Below are positions 11,851 to 23,100 of a stretch of DNA of 64,000 bases, piece after piece. Source of the stretch: Aplectana chamaeleonis (lineage: Eukaryota; Nematoda; Chromadorea; Rhabditida; Cosmocercidae); assembly GCA_029168955.1 (NCBI GenBank), contig JAPDOI010000362.1, positions 558,001-622,000 on the forward strand. Direction: 5' to 3'. Made by a program: the position numbers and the translations under genes. Within the stretch, counting starts at the first letter, position 1, and every line of letters begins with the position of its first letter. Below the pieces are notes generated by a model that did no database searches, was not told the origin of the DNA, and saw only the letters and a list, made by a program, of their open reading frames with translations.

Positions 11851-12777
11851 GTCACAAAAGATGTGATGAGTGGGCACAAATCAGAGCGGCTGGCCACAAC
11901 GTAGTCTGAGTTGCTGTATGATGCAATATCGACTCGTGGTGTGGCCGAATCCATGATAGATTCGAGGCTGAAGCTGGGCCGCTGTGGTTTCATGGAGTAA
12001 TGTCTTAGAAAGCTGCGAAACAGGTGAGTGCGGGCCACCAAGCAGTCCGCGTGCCTGTCTCGTGCGTCGATCGATCCCCACATTTCTCGTAGGCTCACAC
12101 GACGCAGCGCAGGCTGTTGAGGTGTCCGCAACTATCTGTTTTATAGCTACGTTCATCCTTCAAAGGCTCTGACTGTGTACTCCCTGCCTCAACCCTTCGC
12201 GTTCAATCCTGCGAACTTGGGAATGCAGTTGATTGGTAGTCGTACGATTTCAGAAAAATGTCGAGCGAACAAAAAATAAACCGAAACCTCTTTGAACGAG
12301 TGATGACGAAGCAAAAAATTTTGCAAAAAATCACTCGGATTTTTTCGGGAGCCCTTACTATGTATAACTGAAATATGATGGTCATCAGTGGTTTCGCAGA
12401 GCTCTGTGAGCCTGGTGTAGTCCACGGCAACGGAAAAGCGGTGGTACGGTTGCGGACTTCTCTCAAAATACAGTAGTCTTTGCAGAACCCCTTTCTCGAG
12501 TCGGAAGTAATTTATTGCTGAGTTATTCTCACCTCTCTAGAAATTTCACTTGTTCTTTCCTTGCTTTCCACTTCCTTGCTTCCTTATCTGTCGTTTAATT
12601 AGCAAAACCTTGAGCTCACTCATCAATCCCTACTGTCACGGAGAGTTTAATGACGCAACAAAAAGACTGCATTATGTAAGAAGAAGTCGGCAACCTCGTC
12701 ACAGCCTCTTTGACAAGATTACCGACGGTGCTTTATGAAAATTTCTTAGCGATCTGAAGCCTAGCTTGCCGGAGTAA

Positions 12778-13112
12778 GGCCCCCATCATAGTCGGCTCAA
12801 AAACCGCCCGTCCTAGTCCCACCCGGTCGATATCTATGAGGCACACGCAGGACGGGAAGAAACGAAGTGATAAAAATCATCCTCAACTGAAAAAATTCAC
12901 CTTCTCTATGTCGTCCTTGGTCGTATCAGGTGGATTTTAAACATTCCACACGGTTTTTAGCAGTTGCGGTCAAATTTATCATATCATAGGACGATTTTTA
13001 TCATTCGAGGATGATTTCTATCACTTCATTTCTTTCCGTTTTGCGTGCTTCTCATACCTATCGACCGCGTGGGACTAGGACGGCCGCTGTCGTCCGACTA
13101 TGACGGGGGCCT
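12778..13112. mobile_element. 335-bp palindromic MITE
   Basis: The left end ggcccccatcatagtcgg and right end ccgactatgacgggggcc are inverted with one mismatch. The pairing continues through gtcctagtccca / tgggactaggac, cggtcgat / atcgaccg and a 'gatgattt(c/t)tatcact' block. No open frame of note lies inside. The 'atcatagtcgg' end resembles part of the dispersed repeat at 1-440. Confidence 0.7.
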
Positions 13113-14820
13113 AAGCAGCGGAGCGGTCGGTCATGGCAAAAGATAACAGTGATAAGGAGATTTTGACATAAAAAGCCCGATAAGTTTCACTTTTATCGGC
13201 TCAGAATGAGGGAGTTAGGCTATATCTTGCTGATTAAATGTGAACGCTAGCACCCTGCTCGTTATCGCTGCCAATCAGGGTGAGAGTCCCTTTTACAATT
13301 TAGTTCAGTGGATAAAGGGGTTTGCAGAGGTAGATCGTAGCGCGCGATTGAAACCGCGTTGGCCGTTGGTGTTGGCCCACCGCATAATCGCACCGTATCC
13401 ATTCACTACACAAAACCTAATAGAAGACCATACTCACGGGATAATCGATATCAGCTGTTGGCTCCCTTGCCTTTGATGTTTCCAATAACATATTTACTGT
13501 CTAGTTGAACAAAGCCTGTAGATTCGCATAGAAAGATAAAGCGATCGTTTGCAGATCAATATGCAAGAAGCTCAGTGCCACACGCTTGCCACCGGTCGAG
13601 GGAGAGCTGTCGAATTGCAATGAGTTTGAAGCACATTGATCTCCAACTCGCCGCTTATGCCCGAACACGAACGTTTTTTTACACCAGAGAAACTTAAGCA
13701 GAAAATCCATTTAATAAACCGCGCATAAATCTGCTGCAAGAACAGATATACCAACACTTTGGCCTTCTGCAGCCCCAACGGCTCATTGGTGCGCTGAAAA
13801 GAGCATCTAACATCGATGAGCCGCGCCATCTTTGCAGTGTTCCACTCTACAACGCCAGTACTGCGATGCGTCTCTTACTAGCAAGTCTCCTGCAATCAAG
13901 CGGTATTCTCAAGGTTTTTTTTCTTCTCTTTAAAAACTGTTTGAAATAATGTCTCTCAAACTTCCGTAAGTATAGCCGGGCTTCGATCGAGAAGGTAAAA
14001 TTGTAATTCGTTCCTCTCAGGCACTGGGAACGCCGATCAAGCTTTAGGGAATACGAGCATCGAACATTCTCGTGATCCAGCTCAGCTAGATTATTACTGA
14101 TTCACCTGCCTGTAGCAACTCCGATTTTTCCTATCCGTTGGAATAAAGGGCTTTTTGACGAAAATGAATGACAGGCTCGATCACATGTGAGCAAACGTTT
14201 ATTGGCTGCAAAAACTGATTGATTTGTGACAGCGCATGCGGCCAGCCTGGATTCTGGACTAAACGTCAGTGACAAGGGCAGAAATCAGAAACAGCTGGTG
14301 AGCGCTCATTTCATTAGGACATTCGTCGGCATGGAGGTTTGTTCTCCATTCTGCTCCTAAAAGCCTTCAAATTCGACTTCCTCCAACTAGAAGTACTCTA
14401 ATGATCTTCTTCTGCCGAATATCCCTGTGAGAGCTGTCCAACAGGTGATACGCTCTCCCGATCAACATTTGACACGCTTAGAGCAGTAAGAAAGTTCGTC
14501 GTTCCAGGGACCACCCTCACACTTCACTGTGGGCCGTTGAGCTGTGCCGTCCGTAGTTCTACCACTCGCTGATTATATCAGGCGTTTCAATTGGGCCCTG
14601 CAACGACCGCCTCATGGAACACCCTAAACAGCTAACGTCGAGCTATTGCTCAACAATGACAGAGAGATAGGTACAGCCTAGCTCTCTCTTTGAGCCCGTC
14701 ATAGTGAGGCTCATCGTTTCAAAATCTCCTTATCACTGTTATATTTTACCATGACCGACCGCTCCGCTGCTTACTCCGCCCGGACTCATCCGAGCAAACT
14801 AGGCTTCAACTTTAGCTGAT
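13111..14820. mobile_element. 1.7-kb segment with inverted terminal repeats, no recognised gene
   Basis: The left block (13111-13168: ctaagcagcggagcggtcgg ... gataaggagattttgaca) returns inverted at 14719-14772. A third copy lies at 59437-59525 beside the decayed Tc1-like transposase. This suggests a non-autonomous element sharing ends with that element. Inside, 13617-13663 resembles 37776-37816 ('cattgatctccaa(t/c)(c/t)cgccgctt'). I recognise no protein between the ends. Confidence 0.5.
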
Positions 14821-16289
14821 ATACCCTACTAATTTCATGTTCAAGTGCCTTTTTCATTTTTTTACAGCGCTTCAGACAAAACTTACTAACGAAAGCCATT
14901 CTACTCTGCGTTATTTGAAGGAAGCATCAGAGAGGCATCCAGATAATACCGCCACAAACAAAGGGGAAAAAGGGGAAACGGACGAAGTTGGCAACGGGGT
15001 GCTTGGAGGAGCTCCAGTCTAAATTTTGAAGGAAACTGACCTTTTCAGGACTACCTGTTGGTTCCAACCATAGTAAGAATGTCCGGAAAACTTCACGAGC
15101 AAACTCTTGTCTGAGCAGAGTTGTTTTATCATCTGATAAGTAACGTGTAAGCTCGCACGTGGTTCGTTCCGGTAATCAGCGCACGCTCGCTTCAATTCGC
15201 TCACTATAGCGTGATGGAACAGCTTCTCCCAGGAACGGGTTCGCTCTTAAAAATTTTCGGAGTTTTCTCAAACGGATGGAACCAATATATCGGGCGGAAA
15301 AGTAAGGTTTGTCTTCCCAAAATCAAGATTGAAGCATTTTGTAGGCAAAAATAGTTTTGTAGCCAACTTTGCCCGTTTTACCCCCTTGAACCCTTCTTTA
15401 GGATTGAAATCTGAATGAGGCCTTTCATTCATGATCATTTTAGCTTTTTGCAGAGCTTGGTAGGAGTGCAGCGTCATCAGCGAGTCGAGATGCGAGTCCG
15501 AAGGTGCAGTTGGTATAGTGCGGCAGCGAAGCCACCGGTGGTTTAAGAGGATCAACTCCGACTTCTTGACATCAAACGAAAATGCGGAATAGCAACATTG
15601 TAGAAGAAGGTGATGGTGTGTACCGTTCAAGCTCAAATAACTTTTGTTTTTTTGTTCGTGTTATCTTATCATGTGCATTCCTTCTTTTGTAGCTCATCTT
15701 TCTTTACTGCCTTCATCGGAGTTGTTCCGTTCCATATGGTGAAATCCTTCATCAAAGTGATTTGTTATGACGAAGTTCAGGTTTCATAGACGTAAAAAAT
15801 TGTGAACACTGCTATTTTGTTTTCAAAATAGGTATAACGGGCCCTTTAGCACAATCACGCTTGATTTTTGATTTTATCAATTGTGCTTCTGTTTTCTAAA
15901 GATCTTGTCTAGTCTACTTAAATTCCCTAAGTGTACTCAAGGTTTCTTATTACGTTCGTTTTTGAATGCGTGTGATGGATATCTATCAGCCAGTATGTGT
16001 GATTTCTGCGGCAATTATGGAACCCGTGTTTTATTTTCATCTTCTTCTTCTTTAGAGCTTGTCCCGCTTCGTTTAAGCGTTCGAATAGACAATTCAATGG
16101 CGCCGTTTTTCTCGATTGTGCGCCTGATCGGGATGCACTCAGGCGGCTTTCAGATCGTCGTCCAACGTGTCCAAGCACCGCTGCTTCAGACGTAGTTTTG
16201 GTCTCTTAAAATGAGCTTCAAGATCTAAAGCGATCTTCCAAAGTGGAAGCAACACCAAATCATTTTGAGATGTATTCATTGGAAAGATA
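14821..16289. other. Intergenic stretch, nothing recognised
   Basis: Only short open frames are present, none resembling a family I can name, and no clear terminal repeats were seen. A few AT-rich tracts occur around 15640-15900. Confidence 0.4.
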
Positions 16290-17090
16290 GTCGAGACGTG
16301 TAGCATTAGCACTCGAGCGCAGTCTTTCTGTTTCCATGACGCTGCGACGACGTTCTACCTTCTTGGTAAAGGCCAGCACTCACCACCGCAGAAGCAATAA
16401 CTCCTGCTACATACCTATAGGCTTCGGACTAGAAGTGATCGGGAATCCCACTGTCACACAAAACACCGTTGGTAGAGCTCCATTCACATGAAAAAGCAAT
16501 GACGCCGTAGTGAGCTCATAAGCAATGCTGTCGCCAGATGTCATTGTTGATCAAAGCCCATGAAACTCCGTATCCGTACGCCATCGATTCGTGCCGTTTA
16601 ATTTTATGGCCTCCTGCTCAGCTTATTTACGTCGATTGTCAAGTGTTCGGCCTTCCCTGAAGCAGAGTTTTGACTGGGCTAGATGATCAGTCTATGCAGG
16701 CCTGTGCCTCTTGCTCGAAATCATTTTCGTTCTTCGACACCAGCATCACATCGTTCGCATGAATTAACGTCCACGTTGTGAGCCTCTGCAGATTCCTATC
16801 TCTACTGTTGTCTGTCATAACAATGACAGACAACAGTAGAGGTAGGGCCGAACATCGATGTACACCAACAACTTGCTATTCACGGAGTGCTTCAATCGCA
16901 AATTGTACTCTCAGGGCATACCAGATCAACTAACTCCGGACGCTGTAGAAGGCCTCCTCCAGGTCGATGAAAGCAGACTAAAGCGGCTAATTTTTCTGTG
17001 ATTCTTCTCAGCAAGAAGTCTAGCGGGCTTTTAGCTTGTGAAGTGCTGGGTAGTGCTGCAGAAAGGAACAAATTCGCACTGGACATTGGG
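16290..17090 (-). pseudogene. Decayed reverse transcriptase (non-LTR retrotransposon, RTE-like)
   Basis: Minus-strand fragments in shifting frames recall the C-terminal half of a non-LTR polymerase. AFIDLEEAFYSV at about 16985-16950 corresponds to the first catalytic Asp motif. WTLIHANDVMLVSKNENDFE at about 16778-16715 corresponds to the YADD box, with YADD decayed to HAND. FTKKVERRRSVMETERLR at about 16365-16310 corresponds to the conserved post-RT region. Several in-frame stops and frameshifts make it non-functional. It is more degraded than, and differs in sequence from, the RTE element at 30105-33371. Confidence 0.7.
16801..16840. repeat. Perfect 18-bp hairpin
   Basis: The arm tctactgttgtctgtcat (16801-16818) is followed by a 4-nt loop and its exact complement (16823-16840). 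It lies inside the decayed reverse transcriptase. Confidence 0.7.
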
Positions 17091-17224
17091 AGTGAATTCT
17101 CAATGAAAACATCCGGAACCGATTAGTTGCTGATTCAATTGCTAGAAAACTCCGAGAATCAAGATGTAGATGGTGTGGTCACGTTCTCTGTAGTGAGGAC
17201 GACACCCTTCCAAAGATTGTTTCA

Positions 17225-17380
17225 AAATATAAAACCTTATGGCAGAAGACCGAACGGACCGTCTGAAGAAGCGATGTGTGGACACCTTGTGCAGCGATTT
17301 GAAAACTGCTGGTATACATCCCGATCAGGCGCAAGATCGAGACGTACTCGGAAACACTGCTTGGGCCAGCGGTTAAGCGT
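17225..17380 (+). pseudogene. C-terminal scrap of a non-LTR retrotransposon polyprotein
   Basis: Starting near 17239 the plus strand reads MAEDRTDRLKKRCVDTLC, then AGIHPDQAQDRDVLGNTAW, then a stop. This resembles the extreme C terminus of RTE/craniofacial-development-protein-2-like elements (HPDQAxDR motif). Its orientation is opposite to the neighbouring decayed reverse transcriptase, so the two are separate or rearranged fragments. Confidence 0.5.
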
Positions 17381-17816
17381 TGCGCGCCACCGTTTTGGCA
17401 GTGGGTGTAAGCGTCCCAGTCAAAAAAGGCTCACCGCTGTAGTTATCTATCGACGGAGTTTATAGGCAGATATATCTTAGTCCTGGGAAGTGGGCCTCGA
17501 GCCCCTACTTTGAAGATCAATGCGTAACTTTCAATCCTGTGAAAGCCTTAGTTAATGGTTGGGTCATCTCTGAGGACAAGACAACTCATTCTGTTCTATA
17601 GAATATGAGCCGAGGTTTGCGATGCCAGCTACGGGTGTGTATCGCAGATCAATAGCAGCAGTTTCGTTCTAGAAAAGTGCTTCATTTTCTATCAAGCCTG
17701 TGACATGTAAGAGGGCTAAGGCAAGAGACTCATGGTTATTCAATGATTTCCTGTTGAAATGTCGGCCATTCAACACCACATCTCAACAACTCTTCTGCTA
17801 GTCCGAAGAAACTTAC

Positions 17817-18092
17817 CAGCTTATACATCTCATTGCTCTTTGGGAGGAACGCGTTTGTAAAGTCCGTCATTGTACCAGTAGCAACCTCTCTGCGTAGATC
17901 GTTGTGAACATTGAGGGCACCTTCTCGCTCCGTGTCCGCAAACTCCGCTGACGTGCACCCAAATTTTGATGTTGGCTGGCAGATACATATCATCTGAAAG
18001 AAGCGACTTCTGCTCAATCTGAAAGTGTCGATATATAGATGGTTACTCACCGCCAGTAAGACAAACAGCCTCGCAGCTTGGAGGAACAACAT
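17817..18092 (-). pseudogene. Fragment B: 5' end of an ASP-like gene (exons 1-2 only)
   Basis: Exon 1 (18092-18051) encodes MLFLQAARLFVLLA and exon 2 (17993-17817, 177 nt, the same length and phase as in A and E) encodes the rest of the signal peptide and the first part of CAP domain 1 (CQPTSKFGC, ALNVHNDLRREVATG, EMYKL). The donor sites are intact and a TATA-like box with the conserved upstream block precedes it. No exon 3-12 equivalent was found between 17816 and gene A's promoter, so the gene appears truncated. A functional short or trans-assembled transcript cannot be excluded. Confidence 0.7.
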
Positions 18093-18128
18093 CTCGCGTG
18101 CCTTGTTCTGTTCTGCCACAGGGCCTCC

Positions 18129-18200
18129 TTTTTAAACCGCACACTAACGCAGTGACAGCATGACAACCCCATACATGCTGGTGCAGTTCGATGAATGTCA
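18129..18200 (-). promoter_or_regulatory. TATA-like box and conserved upstream block of fragment B
   Basis: TTTAAAAA (18136-18129, minus strand) lies 37 nt upstream of the ATG. Upstream are ggttgtcatgctgtcact and a catcgaactgcaccag block equivalent to those of genes A and E. Similarity to the gene A upstream region extends to about 18280. Confidence 0.55.
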
Positions 18201-18280
18201 AGAGAGATGAGATGAGCTCTTGGAAATCAGAATATTCGGGCACAGCGTAGTCCAAGTTTCTGGCTGCATGATTCAATATC

Positions 18281-20170
18281 GACGCGGCCTTAGGCAGCAT
18301 CTATGTATGGCAGCGTTCCAGCGTAGTCAGAAAGCTCCCTCTAGTTCCTGCTGCTTCCCAATGCTCCTCAACGCTGATGGATGTATACACCACCAACTCG
18401 AGACGTGAACGTAACCCCTCCATCGAGTTCATTTTACTGATAACCTTCAAGCAAATGATTAACCATTATGTCGGGTTGACTGATCTTTCTACAAGACTTG
18501 CTATGGCTGTCTGAGCTTGGGTGAAGAGGAAGGAAAAGGAGTTTTAAAGTTACAGGTTTGAAGCCTATTGCTAGATAGATGAAGCGTTAGGCTCAGAACT
18601 AGCTCCTCATCTCTGTTGCGGGCAGGAACGCGCAGGAGCGGATGTGAGAGAACGAAAGCATCTAGAAAATCGTGTACTGGCGATGACAATTTTCTATGCG
18701 CATTCGCATACTCTCACGAGTACTACGCCGATTTGGCGCTGACGCAGGACAGAAAGGCGGAATCGTCTTAGATTATTTGATCGATTGTGGCCAAGCAGTG
18801 CCTCCGCTGACACAGCCTTAGAGCTTGGTTGGCTGGTGCAGCGAAAACTCGCTGATTGCGACTGATTAGGTCATGTACTTCCTCGGTACGGCAGCCTTCA
18901 GGTCTACGTCATTGATCCATGATAGTCCGTGTTCCCAGCCGGTCGATTTGTATAATCACTCGAAACGAAAACAAACAAACCACTTTTCGTCGGGCCATCC
19001 TGGGGCGTCCGTAGTCCCATCCGATCGACATGTAAGTGAAGCACGAAAATAGGGAGGCTAAAGGTTGTTGTTCTATAGGCCGTTCTGAGTCGTCCGAAGT
19101 ATCTCCTTGTCACACCGCGATTGAAGTTAGATCAATAACGCCGTACATACTTCCGCGGCATTCTGTCAAGCGTAGCCACGACAAGCTCATAGACGAGATA
19201 AGCGGTACCTCGGATGGCCCGGAGATCGAATTTTCCAACGATTATACCCCGGCTGTGAGGGCGCAGCAGGGTGTGATCATTCAAACTCGCTCAGGGACTG
19301 CAGGAGATTATACGATTCGCCCTTATACTCGAGGTATGATTATTGTCGAATCCGGCCTCAAAACCGGCTACGGACGACCAGGAAAGACATCGGCAAACTG
19401 TGCTCCAACTAGAGTGCGCTGCATATTGATTACAACCTCATAAAATCTGCAATATCTCGAAACAGATAGTACGAATTATTTCGCCATATTCCCCTTCAAA
19501 AATGCAGCTTCTGGAAATCTGGACCTACTTATTTTAGGATATACCAGCCTATTCAGTGGACTTGCCAGTATTTTTTTCCAATTTTAAGCCGTTGCAAAGT
19601 GATAGAATACTCAATCAAATTTGAGAGCGTTCGCCCAATAATTCTCGATGTGATCCACCGCGCTGTTTAAAAATGATTTAGGAGAAAAAAGAAAAGAATA
19701 ATGACAGTCCTTCGATGTGGCTTGAAACAATAAATGCATCGTTCAAGTGACTCATGTAAAACAAAATATCAAACTATCATTAGCAGTATCACTGATGACT
19801 CTGGATTTGTCCTCTGAACATCTCGAGAATGACTTCTCCATCCACTTATTCTATCATGAAGCACAGACGGCTTTCAGTACACCCTGATGTCAGAAGAGAT
19901 CGTTCATGAAGCCTCGTATGATCGTGAATCTTGTGGAACCCTTGTAATGCACATCAATGTCTGGACTTGTCACATATCCCTTGATCTACGTATCGACGGC
20001 TCATTCAATATCTGTCATACAAGCGCATGCCATCGTTATTGAGATGTTGATTGATCTCTGTGTTCGTGTTGTATGTCTCGACAAACTGCTAGAAGCTTTT
20101 AATCTCGAATGTTCGAGAGCATTTGAAGAATTCTCTTTGAATGAGTGGAAACGACGAATACTCTGCCGAA
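18281..20170. other. Intergenic stretch between gene C and fragment B
   Basis: No coding exon is recognised. 18900-19440 is GC-richer, with short blocks (gccggtcgat, gatcgacatg) that vaguely recall the dispersed repeat at 1-440. 19450-20160 is AT-rich and featureless to my eye. Confidence 0.4.
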
Positions 20171-23100
20171 TCAGGCACACAGGAACTCTGCGTTGCAGGT
20201 GGCGCACATAGCACATGGAGTGCCTTTGATGTAGATGACTTGATCGACGATGTTCCCTCTGAAATAGTATGCCAGAGTGATTTATGTCGAAACAAGCTAA
20301 TTCAAACATTACCCTGGATTGTATATGCATGCTGTGTACCAGTTGTAACCGCAAGTGTTGCTTTCAGATACTGCGCATCCCACATGCGTTGTAGTAGCCC
20401 AAGCCATCTAAATGTCAACTTCTAGTCTGTCAAAGGTCGATACAGCACTTTCACGCTCCTTGCAAACGATGTGTGCGTAACGGTAACATTAACACAGGCC
20501 TGCACAGCGTGGTTTCGTGCAGCGAAACGCCATGCTTCCACTAAAGAATGCACCCCTTGAGAAATCTAGAAGTGCGCATTAAATGTGCACTACAGCTTCT
20601 CAGGTCAATACTATCCGATCAGATCTCTCCAGTTATATAGTCTTTGTCCGTTACAACGAAATCGGCCAACTACCCTTGCCCACTCGTGTATGAGGTAGCA
20701 CTTACCCTTGTGAAAAAAGCGATCGGGGTCCCAACGTGCTGGGCCCTGAAGGTAACCTTCAATCCTGGTCCGGCGACCTCCCTCACTCGAGACCACCAAA
20801 ATTTTATAGCCTAAAGATGTTCATCTTTCAGAAAGTCTAAGCGAGTATGCTCACAGCCCAAAGTTGGAAAACAAACAGCTGTAAGAGCAGTGATGCGATC
20901 CGGATAGCTAGATTTTGGCTCAGAGTGAATATTCTGCTGCATTGTTCGTGGAACATTCGGGTCATCAGTAGGCGAGCATCTTTTCACGGAGTTGATGGCG
21001 TGTGTTTCCAATGTGCAGTCGTATTTCTATGAGTAAATTAGAATCTCAGCAATACTTCCAAGGTACTGCTAGTGATGACATTTTTTTAGACTTTCTACCA
21101 TTTTTTCATTCCAGATTGCAGAAAAAGTGAAGAATGTAGAGAACATTAACCCGACCTACCAGGGCAGCCATGTTCTGCGCAGTGGGGAGAAAGTTTCCTG
21201 TATCCTTCTGGACTTGGCCTTGCGCTAACAAGGACCTTAAAATGAAAAATCACGACAAGAAATATGCATTTTCAAATCAGGAATGATTGCAAGAAACAAG
21301 AGGAACAATGTTCTAAAAACGCTTGGCAATTCATCATTACAACAAACCTTCGATAGTTGTGTGCTTCCACTGCTTTGATTCTGAGATTGTCGTTCATTTC
21401 GGTATTTGAGCAAGTCCCCGCTGCAATAGTTCATGCATTTCTAACCTAATACTAAAGGTCATGATTTATCCATTTTTGGAACCTTCAATAGTCTCTCTTC
21501 AGTCCGGCTTATAGTGGGCCGATCGGCTGTAGCCAGCCCGGCCGTTAATCATCTACATACATCACCCAAATCGGGTGTGTTTAATTCACCCGTCGTGGAC
21601 GGAATGAGCACGCATGTGTCGTCGATCGCCTTCCCGGTCGATACGCATGTAGTAAACTGCTCCTTCAAGTCGACAGATTCCCTCGATGTAGCGACAGACT
21701 GACCTCGCCTGGCTCATCCTAATCCAGCTGTGGTCTTCCAGGTCAGTTCCACGCATTGCTTACTGAGGTGAAACTCATCCCGTTGTGGCCGGACTGATGC
21801 TGCAGCAGTGCGCTCGAAAGCGCCAGCGTGATCGATAAAGAATAATAAGACAGTGCTCGCGTTGAGAATCCCTTACGCGTTTCTGGTAGAAAACGTTAGC
21901 ACGCTTACCAGTAGGGGCACCAAAAGACTAAATCTTTAGAAGTTCAATCATCGATATCAGTTCAATGATCAATGCACTTTCCAACTTCCGTGAGAGTGGT
22001 GCTCACTCAGCCGAAACAAATTTCTCGATTTTTGACTATTTCTCGTGCCTACACACCCTTGCTTGGATTGTTTACTTCAAAAAAAAAAAACAAAAAAAAA
22101 CAATTCTCTAATAAACACCGACTCTAAGCGGTTTCAAACTCATTTCTAGACATATTCTGAAATCTCTATTCTGAGAACACCTATTGGTCTGCGACATCGA
22201 AACCACGGCGAGAATTCACGGAACGCCAACCACACTTTAACCGTTGCTCCCGGGTCAGTCAATTTGTACACATCAGCCACAAATGACGTGACGACGACTG
22301 GAACATGGCTATCCCTTCGCGAGTTTCAGCCCAGTAGTCTAATGTGATAAGGATGCCACGAAAGAAATCTTCGCGATCGCCCAGGTAGATGGGTCGGATG
22401 AGCTGAAGACCAGCAAGAACAAAACCAAGCTAATAACTACAGACGGATAGTCTACTCTCAACGAGACAGCCTTGAGGAGGGTCTCAGGGTTTAATCTATT
22501 TGAACCAAGGGAGGCGCTTTATCGGTTATCGACAACAGAAGAGGACGTGCCTCGCATGCTTCCTAAGTAGTGTCTGTGAATAGAAAGGCAACATCTCAGT
22601 AAAGAAACATGTTATCTTAAAATAGGCTATTTAGAGAGATCTAATCGCTGAATGGCAGATTGAACACGGTAAGCAAGTAAATTAGCAGGTAAGTAAGTAA
22701 GCAAGTAAGTAAGCAATTAAGTTATTAAAGGCAGTGTTCACGATAATCTTCGATTTTGAGATTAATCGCTAAATCGATTGTTTGGCCCTAGAGTAGAACT
22801 GCAAAGATGAAGAAACCGAGAAAAACGCACCAGAAGGGCACGAAAACCTCAAGTATCAGCCCGCCTCTTAAGTATCAATGGAACTGTTCGTTGTGACAAT
22901 GAAATCTTTTGTGGACCCGTCTTTTGCAATTCTCCATTCTGTATTGCTCCGTTATTTCCTTCGGGCCCTAACTGATACTGTTTTGCCCAACATATTCTTC
23001 CATTTTCGATTAGTCCCATTTTTTACCGGTGACAACCACCGTGAACATGTTCATCCAATAGGATAACTAGTCCAGGCCATAGAATAATGTCACTGAAATA

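Noticed and set aside
22080..22101. Poly-A tract as a retroposed gene tail
   Set aside because: No open or gene-like sequence precedes it and no target duplication is visible.
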